64,000 bases of DNA from Parapedobacter deserti (GTDB lineage: Bacteria > Bacteroidota > Bacteroidia > Sphingobacteriales > Sphingobacteriaceae). Positions 33,218 through 42,106 of this stretch are shown piece after piece. The stretch spans positions 1-64,000 of the forward strand of contig NZ_JBHRTA010000016.1 of NCBI RefSeq assembly GCF_042646065.1. The letters are read 5' to 3'. Position 1 is the first letter of the stretch; each line of letters opens with the position of its first letter. The translations under genes were made by a program, and so were the position numbers. The notes beneath the pieces are model-generated. The model made no database searches, was not told where the DNA came from, and saw only the letters and a list, made by a program, of their open reading frames with translations.

Positions 33218-34291
33218 GTGACTGCCGTGCCAGCCCGGTTTTCCGACACTGCTTTACTGCCGGACGCCCCACGGGGCGCCGGTTTTTTGGGTCTATATGC
33301 ACGTATGCAGCTTCCCTTTCGCCTTCATATTGCCTCCCACTATCCCCACGCGAACGAATCGCAGCGGCTACCGGCTGACTGCAGCTACCGCATCGCTTAT
33401 GCAACGGCGAGGTGCTGGCGCGGCGACGGGTGGTGGGTAGCCGAGCAATGGCATGATGCACGGCATGCCTATCCCTATCTCATCGAGGTGTACACCACGA
33501 AAAGGCTCCGTTTCACCGTGGAATGCCTGCGGGAAGATCTCCATTGGCTCTATACCATGGCCGGAGCATTCCGGTTAGGCCGGCAAACCAATGCTGACCA
33601 TTTATGGCTCTACGCCGATGAACACACCCAGGTATTGGCCACCGAGGGCCACTATGAAATACAGCTGGAATCCGGCCGTCACCTGCTTTTCGGGTTTGTG
33701 GTGGAGCAGGGCTGGCCACGGCGGTATGCAGCTACCTCGCTTGCTTACCTATATGCGTTTGAGCGCGATGGCGGCCGCACCTGCCGCAGCACCCCCCATC
33801 TTCCCATTACCCCTGCTATGCGCGCACAGTTGCTGTCACTGGCCACCATCCCTCCGCAGGAGGGAATGGTACAGGATGCGGCCATCTATCGCCCCGTTGC
33901 CCAACTTACCCAGCTCACGCGGGATGCACACGAGGGCGCCGGGGCGCACGCAGCGCGGTCATTTCAGCTGGCCCAAGCCGTACGTGGCTACCTTCGCGAC
34001 GCGGCCAAAAACGCGGGCCGCCCGCCCGCCATCACACAACTTGCCGCGCACTTTCATGTGACGCCCGATTATCTCAGCCGCGTCCATCGCATGCATTATG
34101 GTCAAAACCTGCAAAGCTACTTGATGCGCCTGCGCCTCAACGAAGCCTTCCGGCTGTTGACTGAAGAAGGGCTAACCGCATCAGCGGTGGCCTACCGTTT
34201 GGAGTTTACCGATCTATCGGCGTTTGGCAAGCTTTTCCGCAAGCAATTTAAAAAGACGCCGAGCTCCGTGCGGAAAAAACACCGTTATTGA
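33218..34291 (+). CDS. AraC-family transcriptional regulator
   Basis: 357 aa as read from MTAVPAR; MQLPFRL at 33305 is an alternative start that would remove 29 residues. The C-terminal 100 residues carry the AraC double HTH (ITQLAAHFHVTPDYLSRVHRMHYGQNLQSYLMRLRLNEAFRLL, then TASAVAYRLEFTDLSAFGKLFRKQFKKTPSSVR). The N-terminal 230 residues show no ligand domain I can name. It follows the Crp-like gene by 140 bp. The codon use is more GC-rich than in the polysaccharide locus. Target genes are not evident. Confidence 0.85.
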   Translation: MTAVPARFSDTALLPDAPRGAGFLGLYARMQLPFRLHIASHYPHANESQRLPADCSYRIAYATARCWRGDGWWVAEQWHDARHAYPYLIEVYTTKRLRFTVECLREDLHWLYTMAGAFRLGRQTNADHLWLYADEHTQVLATEGHYEIQLESGRHLLFGFVVEQGWPRRYAATSLAYLYAFERDGGRTCRSTPHLPITPAMRAQLLSLATIPPQEGMVQDAAIYRPVAQLTQLTRDAHEGAGAHAARSFQLAQAVRGYLRDAAKNAGRPPAITQLAAHFHVTPDYLSRVHRMHYGQNLQSYLMRLRLNEAFRLLTEEGLTASAVAYRLEFTDLSAFGKLFRKQFKKTPSSVRKKHRY

Positions 34292-34452
34292 CTACCGCTT
34301 TTTGTCTTTACGCGCTTTGAGATACACATGCAGTTAGGAAAAATGAAGTTCAGTATTGGCAAAAAACACGTTGACCTAAAAGGTCGGATTTATACCACGT
34401 TTTGGCCGGATATCTACCAACAGCGGGGGCGAATGAAGGGTATTTTTGCTGT

Positions 34453-34791
34453 ATGATTATCAATTATGTGTTTACAGGCATTTTTGCCGCCGCGATGCTG
34501 GTACCAGGTACAGGGCAGCGCGAAGTCACTAAGGCTGGAGAAGAGCCCGTGGTGAAGGAACATGAAACAGTGAAAGGAGAGGAACCAATGTACTGGTATC
34601 AGACGAATGAAGCCGGAACACATACAGATGGTAGCACTCCATTTTTCGGCACGCGTAGCCAAGCCTTGCAAGCTGGTTGTAGCGAGGACGCTGGCATCGT
34701 ATGCCTTTACGGGTCAGATCAACCCGATCTGCCTGCAAATACGCCGGTGGGAACACCTACAGCGGACCAAGCAATTTTCAAAGCAAACTAA
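34453..34791 (+). CDS. Small exported protein, possibly DUF6520-like
   Basis: 112 aa from MIINYVF. Residues 1-20 (YVFTGIFAAAMLVPGTG) look like a signal peptide. The mature part is acidic and ends with a CSEDAGIVCLYGS segment having two cysteines. Small Bacteroidota proteins with a similar plan (DUF6520) exist, but the match is by impression only. A -7 box TATTTTTG at 34441-34448 is 4 nt before the ATG, so the message may be nearly leaderless. A good terminator follows at 34820. The longer reading frame from 34402 would run over the promoter. Confidence 0.5.
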   Translation: MIINYVFTGIFAAAMLVPGTGQREVTKAGEEPVVKEHETVKGEEPMYWYQTNEAGTHTDGSTPFFGTRSQALQAGCSEDAGIVCLYGSDQPDLPANTPVGTPTADQAIFKAN

Positions 34792-34819
34792 GCGAGATTA
34801 CCTTTTGCGTTTCTGGTAG

Positions 34820-34847
34820 AGGGGTGCTGTTGTAGGCATCCCTTTTT
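34820..34847 (+). terminator. Rho-independent terminator
   Basis: AGGGGTGC (34820-34827) pairs with GCATCCCT (34836-34843), followed by TTTTTC. It ends the small exported protein transcript and faces the tlpA-like gene. Confidence 0.75.
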
Positions 34848-34857
34848 CATTATCTAG

Positions 34858-36156
34858 TTATGGATCTCTCAAAACCAGGACATCCAATCGCCTCGTTTCT
34901 CTCACCAAATCTAAGCCATATCGTCTTAGTTCAAATTGAAATCCCTCTTCGGTAGGGTTGTCTAGTGATTCTCCGGAAAAGGAAATGTCCACATTTCCGT
35001 GATAGTCAGTCTCGTCGAAAAAAGGCATCGATGAAAAGTGTTCGAGAGTCACACCGAAGGATCGTGAAAACCAAGAGAAGTCGCCATTCAGGTAATGGCG
35101 TATGCTATCCATTTTCTCGCTCCTCGGGTCTTGCGCAAAAAAAGTATTGAGGGTAGGGCCTCCTTTCGAAGCCAAGCGATCTACACTATCGACCCGTACA
35201 AGAACCAAACAGTCAACAGATCTTTTCTCTATTGAAGCCCGTAGCGGGAAATACCGTTCGAAATCCGTCTTTACCGCATCAAATATTTTGCCTTCCCATG
35301 AGTCGGGTACTCTGCATTGATAGTGGTAGTGATGGCGGTCCATCCAGTCATCCAAAGAGCTATTCCTTAGTTCGGGCGGCTTTGAATAACGCGTTTTATC
35401 CCTTGCTTCAAGTTGGGTGCGTTGGGGTTGAAACGGATCAAAACGAATGTTCCCCAACCGGGAATAAAGAAACTGATAAAGCACTTGTACACTTCCCGAG
35501 AGAGTAATGCAGTTCGAGGTCAACGGCTTGATAAGCCATAAATTCTTAGTTGAATTGTGCCTTACCAAGTAAGACCCAAAGGCGATATCAGATTGGAAAG
35601 CGGTATCAAGCAACGTCTCCCGGATCGAAGTCGTCACGGTATTCCGAACAGAAAAATGTTGCTTCGCGATAGCCATAGTGAGCTTTTCCTCCGTGACTTC
35701 ATCACGCCTCGTTAGGTGTCTGACCACCCCGTCACTATCGATCCATACATAGTATGGTACACCAACGTGGGGAAATAGTTGATGGAGTACTGTGTCACCC
35801 GTAACGAAGGGGATGTTGGGTCGATGCACGAATGTACGGGTATCGAAAAAGGTTGCCGTCTGTGCTAGCCCTAAAGAACTGACCGCTAAAAACTGCACGT
35901 TCTCGGAAAATTCACATTGTAGGCTATCAACTTTGGGAAAGGCCTTTAGGCAAGGCAGACAAGTTGTGTTCCAGAAATCGAGGATTACCAGCCTTCCACG
36001 TAAATCGGAGAAGCACAATGTGTCTGTATCATGGTTGTAGACGTTTCGCAACACGAAGTCGGGCACAGTGTCGCCGATGCTCAACTCTTTGTATTGAGCA
36101 TACCCGGTATTAAGAAGAAGTAATAGCGAAGCTATTATAGAAACGAGATTTTTCAT
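34858..36156 (-). CDS. TlpA/AhpC-TSA family thiol-disulfide protein with C-terminal extension
   Basis: 432 aa. A signal peptide (KNLVSIIASLLLLLNTGYAQ) is followed by a thioredoxin-fold domain, residues about 25-160, with the CLPC active site in FWNTTCLPCLKAF. The last 200 residues form a separate domain resembling the DUF3738-type module often fused to TlpA proteins in this phylum (ends RETRRLDVLVLRDP). It is the third gene after susC and susD; its ATG overlaps the susD stop as TGATG. A role in protecting or folding extracytoplasmic proteins of the uptake system is likely, but not proven. Confidence 0.8.
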   Translation of the reverse strand: MKNLVSIIASLLLLLNTGYAQYKELSIGDTVPDFVLRNVYNHDTDTLCFSDLRGRLVILDFWNTTCLPCLKAFPKVDSLQCEFSENVQFLAVSSLGLAQTATFFDTRTFVHRPNIPFVTGDTVLHQLFPHVGVPYYVWIDSDGVVRHLTRRDEVTEEKLTMAIAKQHFSVRNTVTTSIRETLLDTAFQSDIAFGSYLVRHNSTKNLWLIKPLTSNCITLSGSVQVLYQFLYSRLGNIRFDPFQPQRTQLEARDKTRYSKPPELRNSSLDDWMDRHHYHYQCRVPDSWEGKIFDAVKTDFERYFPLRASIEKRSVDCLVLVRVDSVDRLASKGGPTLNTFFAQDPRSEKMDSIRHYLNGDFSWFSRSFGVTLEHFSSMPFFDETDYHGNVDISFSGESLDNPTEEGFQFELRRYGLDLVRETRRLDVLVLRDP

Positions 36157-37517
36157 CAATAATCAGGGTTTTGTGTCAAATAAGGGTTATAACGTATTTG
36201 GTCTTCAGGGATCGGGAAAAGTGCTGAGCTGGATGCCCAATGTGGCTTTATTGAAGTCATCGCGCTATCAAGGATACCCCATCGTTTCAGATCACACCAC
36301 CTATGCCCCCATTCTGCAAAAAGCTCCCTTTGTCGCTCCTCCTGTATTGCAGAATGCAGGGCGTCGTCATCGGCAGCTGACGGGGGAATGCCCGCACGTC
36401 TACGGACGGTGTTTAGGTCGTCTCGGGCTCCCGACGGGTTTCCCGATCGTAGTCGAGCCTCTGCTCGAATAAGGTAAAGTTCGGCCAATCTTAAAACAAC
36501 GAGGTTTTCCAAGCGTTCACCGAAGGCCTGTGCCCTGTATTTCGATGCATAACCCACTCGTATCGGACCATTTCCCGCATCCCCTATCCAATGTTCCATG
36601 CGAAGGTCTTCCGAACTGAAGCGCGCAAGCAGTTCTTCGGTTATGGCCAAAATCGGTAGTGAGTTCGCGTTTGGCGGCAAAAGTACGCCCGCTTCAGGGT
36701 TATTTCCAGTTCCGTTACGGGGCGCAATTTCCTAGATTGTTTCCGCACTATTTATACGAAATGTCTTGGAAAGATCGTTTTCCAGCGTGTAGCTACCGGA
36801 TTGGATAACCTCGTTCGCGCCCAGTAAGGCATTTTCGTAATTTCCTAATAGGAGTTGAAGGCGGGCCAATAATGTTGTTGCCGCCCATTTGTTGGGTCGG
36901 ATTTTTCCTGATGTCGCATAGGATTCGGGGAGCCGCATTTCCGCGTCCAGTAGGTCAGCGAGCACTTGATCAACGACAAGCGATTTGTCAGTCCGTCCCA
37001 TAAGCATGTTCTGTTTGTAATCCGTTGTTAAGATAAGCGGGACATCCCCGAACAAGTGGACCATATAATAGTAGTGGAACGCCCTCACAAATTTCATTTC
37101 GCCCAATACGATGCTTTGGATAGCGGTAAGCGAAGGGTTTCCCAGTTGTTCGATAATACTGTTGCAGTGGTAGATTGTTCGGTATGCCGCAGCCCAAAGC
37201 TGGCTGGATATGGCCGAGTTGTCTGGTGACAGCGTATTTAAATAGAACGGGCTGTAAGTGTCGTGCTGGTTTACTGGGCGTAATTCGTCAACCGCTAATC
37301 CGGAATATACGGTAAGTCCCCCATTACCGATTCCCAATGACGTCGATCGCATTTGTATATATACGCCGTTAACAGCGGAAAGTGCCGCTTGCTCATCTGC
37401 AAACACGTGTTTTGATTCAATCAATTGGGGAGAGAGGTCAATGGCCAGAAACGATTCGCAGGCCATGTGCATTATAGAAATCCCAACAGCGGATATAAGA
37501 ACAGTTATACTTTTCAT
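36156..37517 (-). pseudogene. susD/ragB-like lipoprotein gene interrupted by an amber codon
   Basis: Two parts are in one frame, separated only by TAG at 36732-36734. The upstream part (261 aa) has a lipoprotein signal (MHMAC), the NNxxY-like LSAVNGVY and KFVRAFHYYYMVHLFGDVPL. The downstream part has the SusD C-terminus (LVVLRLAELYLIRAEARLRSG, ERQRELFAEWGHRWCDLKRWG, PIPEDQIRYNPYLTQNPDY). Family members usually have Trp at the interrupted position (ETIW), and TGG to TAG is one base change. Rejoined, the product is 453 aa, a normal SusD size. It lies between susC and tlpA. Nonsense mutation, sequencing error and readthrough are all possible; no frameshift is involved. Confidence 0.85.
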
Positions 37518-37528
37518 GGTGTTACAGT

Positions 37529-40438
37529 TTATAAAGTCATATCGATGCTGAAAGCCCATGTTCTCAGCGGCGACAAGGCATAAAGGTTTTGATTTTCCGG
37601 GTCGGCACCTTCATAATTTGTCATTGTGAATAGATTTTGGCCTTGTATCGAAAGCCTGCATCGGCTAAATCCAATGCGGCCGGTCAATCGATCCGGCAAG
37701 GTATATGAAAAAGCGAGACTCCGTAACCTGACGAAAGAAGCATCGGATATAATAGCATTGGAGCTGGCCAAGCGCGAGGCACTGAAGTAGGCATCGCCGG
37801 TGGTGGCTGTAAAGCGCTGCACGGGAGCCTGGTCGCCAGGTTGTTCCCATCGGCGAAGTACCAACGTAGGTTGGTTCGCATAGCCATATCCGGGAACATT
37901 GCTTCCGAGGCTGAATAGGTAGTTGTATCCGTCCTGTTTTTTGAAATCAAGCGTGAATGTCAACTCGAATCGTCTGTGGTAAAAGCTGTTATTAAAACCA
38001 CCAAACAAGTAAATGTCTTTAGATGAGGGGAACACCAGATCCGCGTTGTTGTATACGCCATTTTCATCCACGTCTTGGTAGCGGTAGATACCAGTCTCGG
38101 TATCCACACCAAGGTACTGGTAACGTAGCCTTGTAGTCAAAGATCGGCCAACGACGAATTGTTTACTATAACTCGAGCTAGCCAGATCCGGGAACGTCAG
38201 TAATCTATTTTTCGGGAGGGTGAGGTTTACGGATGAGGACCAGCCGAAAATGGATCCTGATCCGACATTGAAACCGAGTGAAACTTCCCACCCAGCGTTT
38301 AAGATAGTTGCGGGCAAGTTTTGTACAACCGATCCGAACCCTGTCTGTTGCGGAAGCGTATATTGGATTAACTGATTGTCTGATGTGTTACGGAAATAGT
38401 TCAGGTCTATGCGTATGTTGTTATTCAAAAAGCGCGTTTCCAAGGCGAATTCGAGCTTTCTATTTCTTTCCCATGAGAAATTCGGATTGAAAAGCGCGGT
38501 GGGGTTCAACGAGGGTTGCCCCTCATAGGTGTATGATGTGGGTGACCACAGATCGAGGTAACGGTAGTCACCAATTTGGTCGTTTCCGGTAACACCATAG
38601 CTTGCACGCAACTTCCCGAAATTTAGAATACCGGATAAAGCGATAAATTGTTCGCTCGAGAAAATCCATGCGGCCCCGGCAGCCCAGAAGAAAGCATATC
38701 TGCTGGCCGGCCCAAAGCGGCTTGAGCCGTCCCTTCTCCCCGTGAGATTAAAAATATAACGGTCGTTCAGCGTGAAGTTTAACCGGGTGTATGCACCTTG
38801 ATACCGATATTGTACAGACGAATTTGATGAGACGATGTTGCCGGCAGCGGTTACGGAACCCAACAGTGCATCACCGCTGTAATTTGTGCCGTATGTGGTG
38901 GCGGAAGATTGTTCCTGATCTTGCCACGTCGCACCGATCAAAGCTGAAACCACTCCCAGATTCATCTCTTTTTCATAAGAAAGCTGAGGTTCAACAATCC
39001 ATCCCACCGTCTTGCCGTTCGCAAAATTGGCGCTCGGCTTGACTGTTGAATAGTGGTCTAACGATGCTGTAGGGCTACGGCTATGTTCGTCATTGGTGGT
39101 CAGATTGAATCCCGCATTTGTCTGCAATGCAAAATCTTCGTTAAATTGATATGCCAACGAAAGATTCCCAATGAAGTTCCAGTAGGTTGCTTGGTATCGG
39201 CGCTCGGCATGGGCAAGCGGGTTGGCGTTTATCATCCCTAAGTTCCGATAGGGTACTCCGTTATTATCCCAGGCAAGTGTTCCGTCCTCGTTGTAGAGAC
39301 GAAGGTATGGGGAAGAATTGAGGTATCTTGTCAAATCCTGCACCGGGAGGTGGTTATCAGACCGGTTGATGGTCAAAGAAGTGTTGGCTTTAAATTTCCC
39401 GTGGCTGTCTTCCACCGAGCCGCGGCTTTGCAAACCGAAACGGCGGTTGGCCACAGATCTATTGAATACGGTTGATTCATCGTGGTATGATGCTGAGATT
39501 AAGTAACTCGATAGTAGGCTACCACCAGTTACAGACAGTTGCATGTCGTTGTACATGGCGTTACGGGGGTACAGCAGCTTATTGAAATTGGTGTACCTGG
39601 AGGTGTCCCAACCCGTCAGGTCTTGCGCATTGGAAGCGTCGGGCATCAAGCCATCATTGGTGAATGCTTCCCTTCTCATGGCAAGGTATTGTGGACCAGT
39701 AAGCATGCCCACGGTACGGGTTGGATTGCTCAAGCCTGTCCGATAAATTGCGTTGATAGAGAATTGCTCTCCTAAACCTTTTTTCGTGGTAATGAGCACG
39801 ACGCCGTTTGCCCCCCGCGACCCATATATCGCAGTGGCGTCGGCGTCTTTTAAGATTTCTATGGACGCAATGTCCGAAGGATTAAGCAGGCTAAGTGGAC
39901 TGAAACCAGCTGCTCTGGGGTTGTCCGTTGTTTCGTTTGTAGGGTTAGTCAGTCGGTTGAGTGGGGATTGACCCTGTAAAAAAGGTACACCGTCGATGAT
40001 GTATAAGGGATCGCTCCCATTCAGCAGGCTGTTTTGCCCACGTATGCGTAATGTGATATTCCCTCCCGGAATTCCGGTTTGCTGTGTTACTTCCACTCCC
40101 GTTACCTGCCCGTGCATGGATGCCAACACGTTGCCTACAGGCTGGCGGGAGACCGTTTTGGCATCGATTCTGCCAATGCTACCCGTGCGGCTACGGTCAG
40201 TGACGGTATAATACCCCGCATTGACTTCCACTTCTTCGATTTGGAGTGTATCTTTGAAAATATCCAACGTGTCCCTACCCAAAGCGGCAGCCGCCACTGA
40301 AGTCTCCGCGGCAGCCTGCGCGCGGGCTTCCAAACACATGGTCGTTAGCAGCAAGGCAATGCTTGCTACATATATGGTGGTGGTAGTTTTTGGTTTCGGT
40401 TTGGGCAAAAGCTTGCCCGTTGCGTAGTTGAAGCGCAT
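37529..40438 (-). CDS. SusC/RagA-type TonB-linked outer-membrane receptor
   Basis: 969 aa. A signal peptide near residues 20-41 is followed by a short linker, then the plug domain (GRIDAKTVSRQPVGNVLASMHGQVTGVEVTQQTG, PLYIIDGVPFLQG, DATAIYGSRGANGVVLITTKKG) and a long beta-barrel ending with SIDMTL. The beta-sandwich CarboxypepD_reg-like domain usual before the plug is missing, and there is no STN domain, so no sigma-factor signalling is expected. It should import a ligand with its SusD partner, but that susD is interrupted. Confidence 0.9.
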   Translation of the reverse strand: MRFNYATGKLLPKPKPKTTTTIYVASIALLLTTMCLEARAQAAAETSVAAAALGRDTLDIFKDTLQIEEVEVNAGYYTVTDRSRTGSIGRIDAKTVSRQPVGNVLASMHGQVTGVEVTQQTGIPGGNITLRIRGQNSLLNGSDPLYIIDGVPFLQGQSPLNRLTNPTNETTDNPRAAGFSPLSLLNPSDIASIEILKDADATAIYGSRGANGVVLITTKKGLGEQFSINAIYRTGLSNPTRTVGMLTGPQYLAMRREAFTNDGLMPDASNAQDLTGWDTSRYTNFNKLLYPRNAMYNDMQLSVTGGSLLSSYLISASYHDESTVFNRSVANRRFGLQSRGSVEDSHGKFKANTSLTINRSDNHLPVQDLTRYLNSSPYLRLYNEDGTLAWDNNGVPYRNLGMINANPLAHAERRYQATYWNFIGNLSLAYQFNEDFALQTNAGFNLTTNDEHSRSPTASLDHYSTVKPSANFANGKTVGWIVEPQLSYEKEMNLGVVSALIGATWQDQEQSSATTYGTNYSGDALLGSVTAAGNIVSSNSSVQYRYQGAYTRLNFTLNDRYIFNLTGRRDGSSRFGPASRYAFFWAAGAAWIFSSEQFIALSGILNFGKLRASYGVTGNDQIGDYRYLDLWSPTSYTYEGQPSLNPTALFNPNFSWERNRKLEFALETRFLNNNIRIDLNYFRNTSDNQLIQYTLPQQTGFGSVVQNLPATILNAGWEVSLGFNVGSGSIFGWSSSVNLTLPKNRLLTFPDLASSSYSKQFVVGRSLTTRLRYQYLGVDTETGIYRYQDVDENGVYNNADLVFPSSKDIYLFGGFNNSFYHRRFELTFTLDFKKQDGYNYLFSLGSNVPGYGYANQPTLVLRRWEQPGDQAPVQRFTATTGDAYFSASRLASSNAIISDASFVRLRSLAFSYTLPDRLTGRIGFSRCRLSIQGQNLFTMTNYEGADPENQNLYALSPLRTWAFSIDMTL

Positions 40439-41021
40439 TTTTCATAATCGTTAGTGTTAGAAAAGGGATTGGTTAATCCGGTAGGTTTAATTTGAGACTG
40501 CGATACAGATTAAACAGGCGACTTGATGAGGCTCTTGTAAAGATTTTTGGTTGAAAATGGCCGGTTAAGAAGCGAGTAAAAACAAAGAAATCCCCGCAAC
40601 TTGCTGTTTGGCAAGGCCGAAGGCGGGCTTTGTATGTTGGTTCGGGTGGTCATTGCTCGCTATATCAGCGAGTCTCACTTAAAAAGAGGGGGCACTTCGC
40701 TCCGCCTTATTCGTAGGGTCCGAAACCTTTGAGCTTGGCTGAAACGATAGCGCCCACATTCTTAATGCTACAAAGGTAGCATATTAAGAGATGCAGGCAT
40801 AATCTATCGCTCTCACTGCTCAAGGAAAAGTTTCGGACTTACGAAAGTGAGACTCTTTAATTATACCGTTTATCTACAATATTTACCTGACTAATTTAAA
40901 TCCAATAAATTATCCATAACAACTTTCATAATGCAATTATACAAACAATATACCAAATTAACAAAAAAAATCGCTCACTTTTTCGAGTTGAAAAAACTTC
41001 ACAATTAAGGTTGATTTATGC
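40439..41021. other. 583-bp intergenic region
   Basis: Between the leftward susC and the rightward HTH gene. It contains the 186-bp inverted repeat at 40670-40855 and AT-rich flanks. A TACCTTTG box on the minus strand (40771-40778) could start the susC message, leaving a leader of about 330 nt, though no -33 TTG is seen. No other gene is supported. Confidence 0.6.
40670..40855. repeat. 186-bp imperfect inverted repeat
   Basis: Ends GAGTCTCACTT (40670-40680) and AAGTGAGACTC (40845-40855) are perfect inverted copies. Inside, GTCCGAAAC (40718-40726) pairs with GTTTCGGAC (40830-40838), TTGAGC with GCTCAA, and the centre CTTAATGCTAC-AAAG-GTAGCATATTAAG folds back on itself. The left arm has about 25 extra bases. 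It may be a degenerate MITE or a large leader hairpin. Confidence 0.75.
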
Positions 41022-41675
41022 ATGGAAAATAAATCAACTGAAAAGAAGAAAAAACAAGAAAATCCGCAGCATTACAAACTCAGAAAAGCCATTGGAAATG
41101 CCTTTCAAAAACTCAGAAAGAATGCAGGATATACCAGTTCTGAAAAATTTGCAAATGCAAAAAAACTAAATCGAGGAATGTACGGAAGGTATGAAGCTGG
41201 CTCGGTCGGCATGAAGATAACCACGCTACTTGATAACGCAGTCGCCCACGGCCTGACTGACGAAGATGTTTTCAATAAAGACTTTCTCGCCCTTGGGCGG
41301 TCCGATGAGGAAAATGCGCTGACTGAAAAGAGCATCAACCACCTTGTTGACCAACTTCGACACCAAGTAAAATTAGTATCGAGCGAAGCGAAAGCATATA
41401 GCTTAGACGACAATGACATCAAAGACTTGCACAACATGCTTGTAGCGGGTTGGTCTCCATTATCTAAGCGTGAGTTATTCAAGAAAATCGGCCTCAACTC
41501 CAAGACACCGCGTTTCGAAAACATACTGGAAATTCTCAAGGGGGCGGGATGGATGACAATGACGAACTTGAAGAACCTGAACGATCCAGGACAAAAATAT
41601 TATACCACCCAAGTCGGAAAGGATGCGCTGGCTGCATACGAACCCTCAGCGGCCCGGCCGGACCCGTTGCCATAA
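41022..41675 (+). CDS. Helix-turn-helix protein of unknown function
   Basis: 217 aa. The first 90 residues fit an XRE-like HTH (FQKLRKNAGYTSSEKFANAKKLNRGMYGRYEAGSVGMKITTLLDN). The C-terminal 70 residues look like a winged helix (KRELFKKIGLNSKTPRFENILEILKGAGWMTMTN). Basic, Lys-rich N-terminus. Codon use and the surrounding DNA are more AT-rich than in neighbouring genes, hinting at transfer. It faces away from the susC operon. Nothing in the neighbourhood shows what it controls. Confidence 0.6.
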   Translation: MENKSTEKKKKQENPQHYKLRKAIGNAFQKLRKNAGYTSSEKFANAKKLNRGMYGRYEAGSVGMKITTLLDNAVAHGLTDEDVFNKDFLALGRSDEENALTEKSINHLVDQLRHQVKLVSSEAKAYSLDDNDIKDLHNMLVAGWSPLSKRELFKKIGLNSKTPRFENILEILKGAGWMTMTNLKNLNDPGQKYYTTQVGKDALAAYEPSAARPDPLP

Positions 41676-41735
41676 AAAAAGCCGCACCCGAATCGGATAT
41701 GGCCCAGCATCAATCAGCCATAACACGAGCTACCG

Positions 41736-41864
41736 CTATTTCTTATCCTTGGCGAGGCCAGCGCGGACTTTCTCGACAAATTCTTCCGATACAGTAGCGT
41801 AATTAGCAATTTCGACCATCGTCAATAGTACGGATGTTACTTTGTTGGCCGAGCAATAAATCAT
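41736..41864 (-). CDS. Possible 42-aa protein
   Basis: A short frame from ATG (with GGAG 6 nt before it) encoding 42 residues that end VRAGLAKDKK; an in-frame TAA lies just upstream. The composition (charged helix VSEEFVEKVRAGLAKDKK) is protein-like, but no family is recognised. It may be a remnant of a longer gene. Confidence 0.3.
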   Translation of the reverse strand: MIYCSANKVTSVLLTMVEIANYATVSEEFVEKVRAGLAKDKK

Positions 41865-42064
41865 ATGTACTCCTTACTGTATCTTTTATGTCCGATGGTA
41901 ATCCGTTAAAAACCTCTGTGCGATGTGCTCCGGCAGGGCCGACCGGAAGTAGTGAAATAAGATTACATCAGCAATTCGGAGTATGTTACACCAAACATGG
42001 CAGCAAACAAAACATTAATAGGCTAAACTGGCGATTATTGCGTTAAATCAGTTCAAACACTAAA

Positions 42065-42093
42065 CCCACGGACGAGTAAACCTCATCCGCGGG
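42065..42093 (-). terminator. Terminator of the GH5 operon
   Basis: CCCACGGACGAG and CTCATCCGCGGG form a 12-position stem with two mismatches around a 5-nt loop. On the minus strand it is followed by TTTAGTGTTT, 14 nt after the GH5 stop. Confidence 0.65.
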
Positions 42094-42106
42094 CTGCTAT
42101 TATTTA

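Larger units (their letters stand above)
41676..42106. other. 430-bp region with one weak small ORF and a terminator
   Basis: Apart from the 42-codon ORF at 41736-41864 and the hairpin at 42065-42093, I see nothing that I can support here. Confidence 0.5.

Noticed and set aside
36732..36734. Amber codon recoded as an amino acid genome-wide
   Set aside because: TAG is used as a normal stop elsewhere in the window (for example the Crp-like genes), so general recoding is unlikely; a local nonsense change is simpler.
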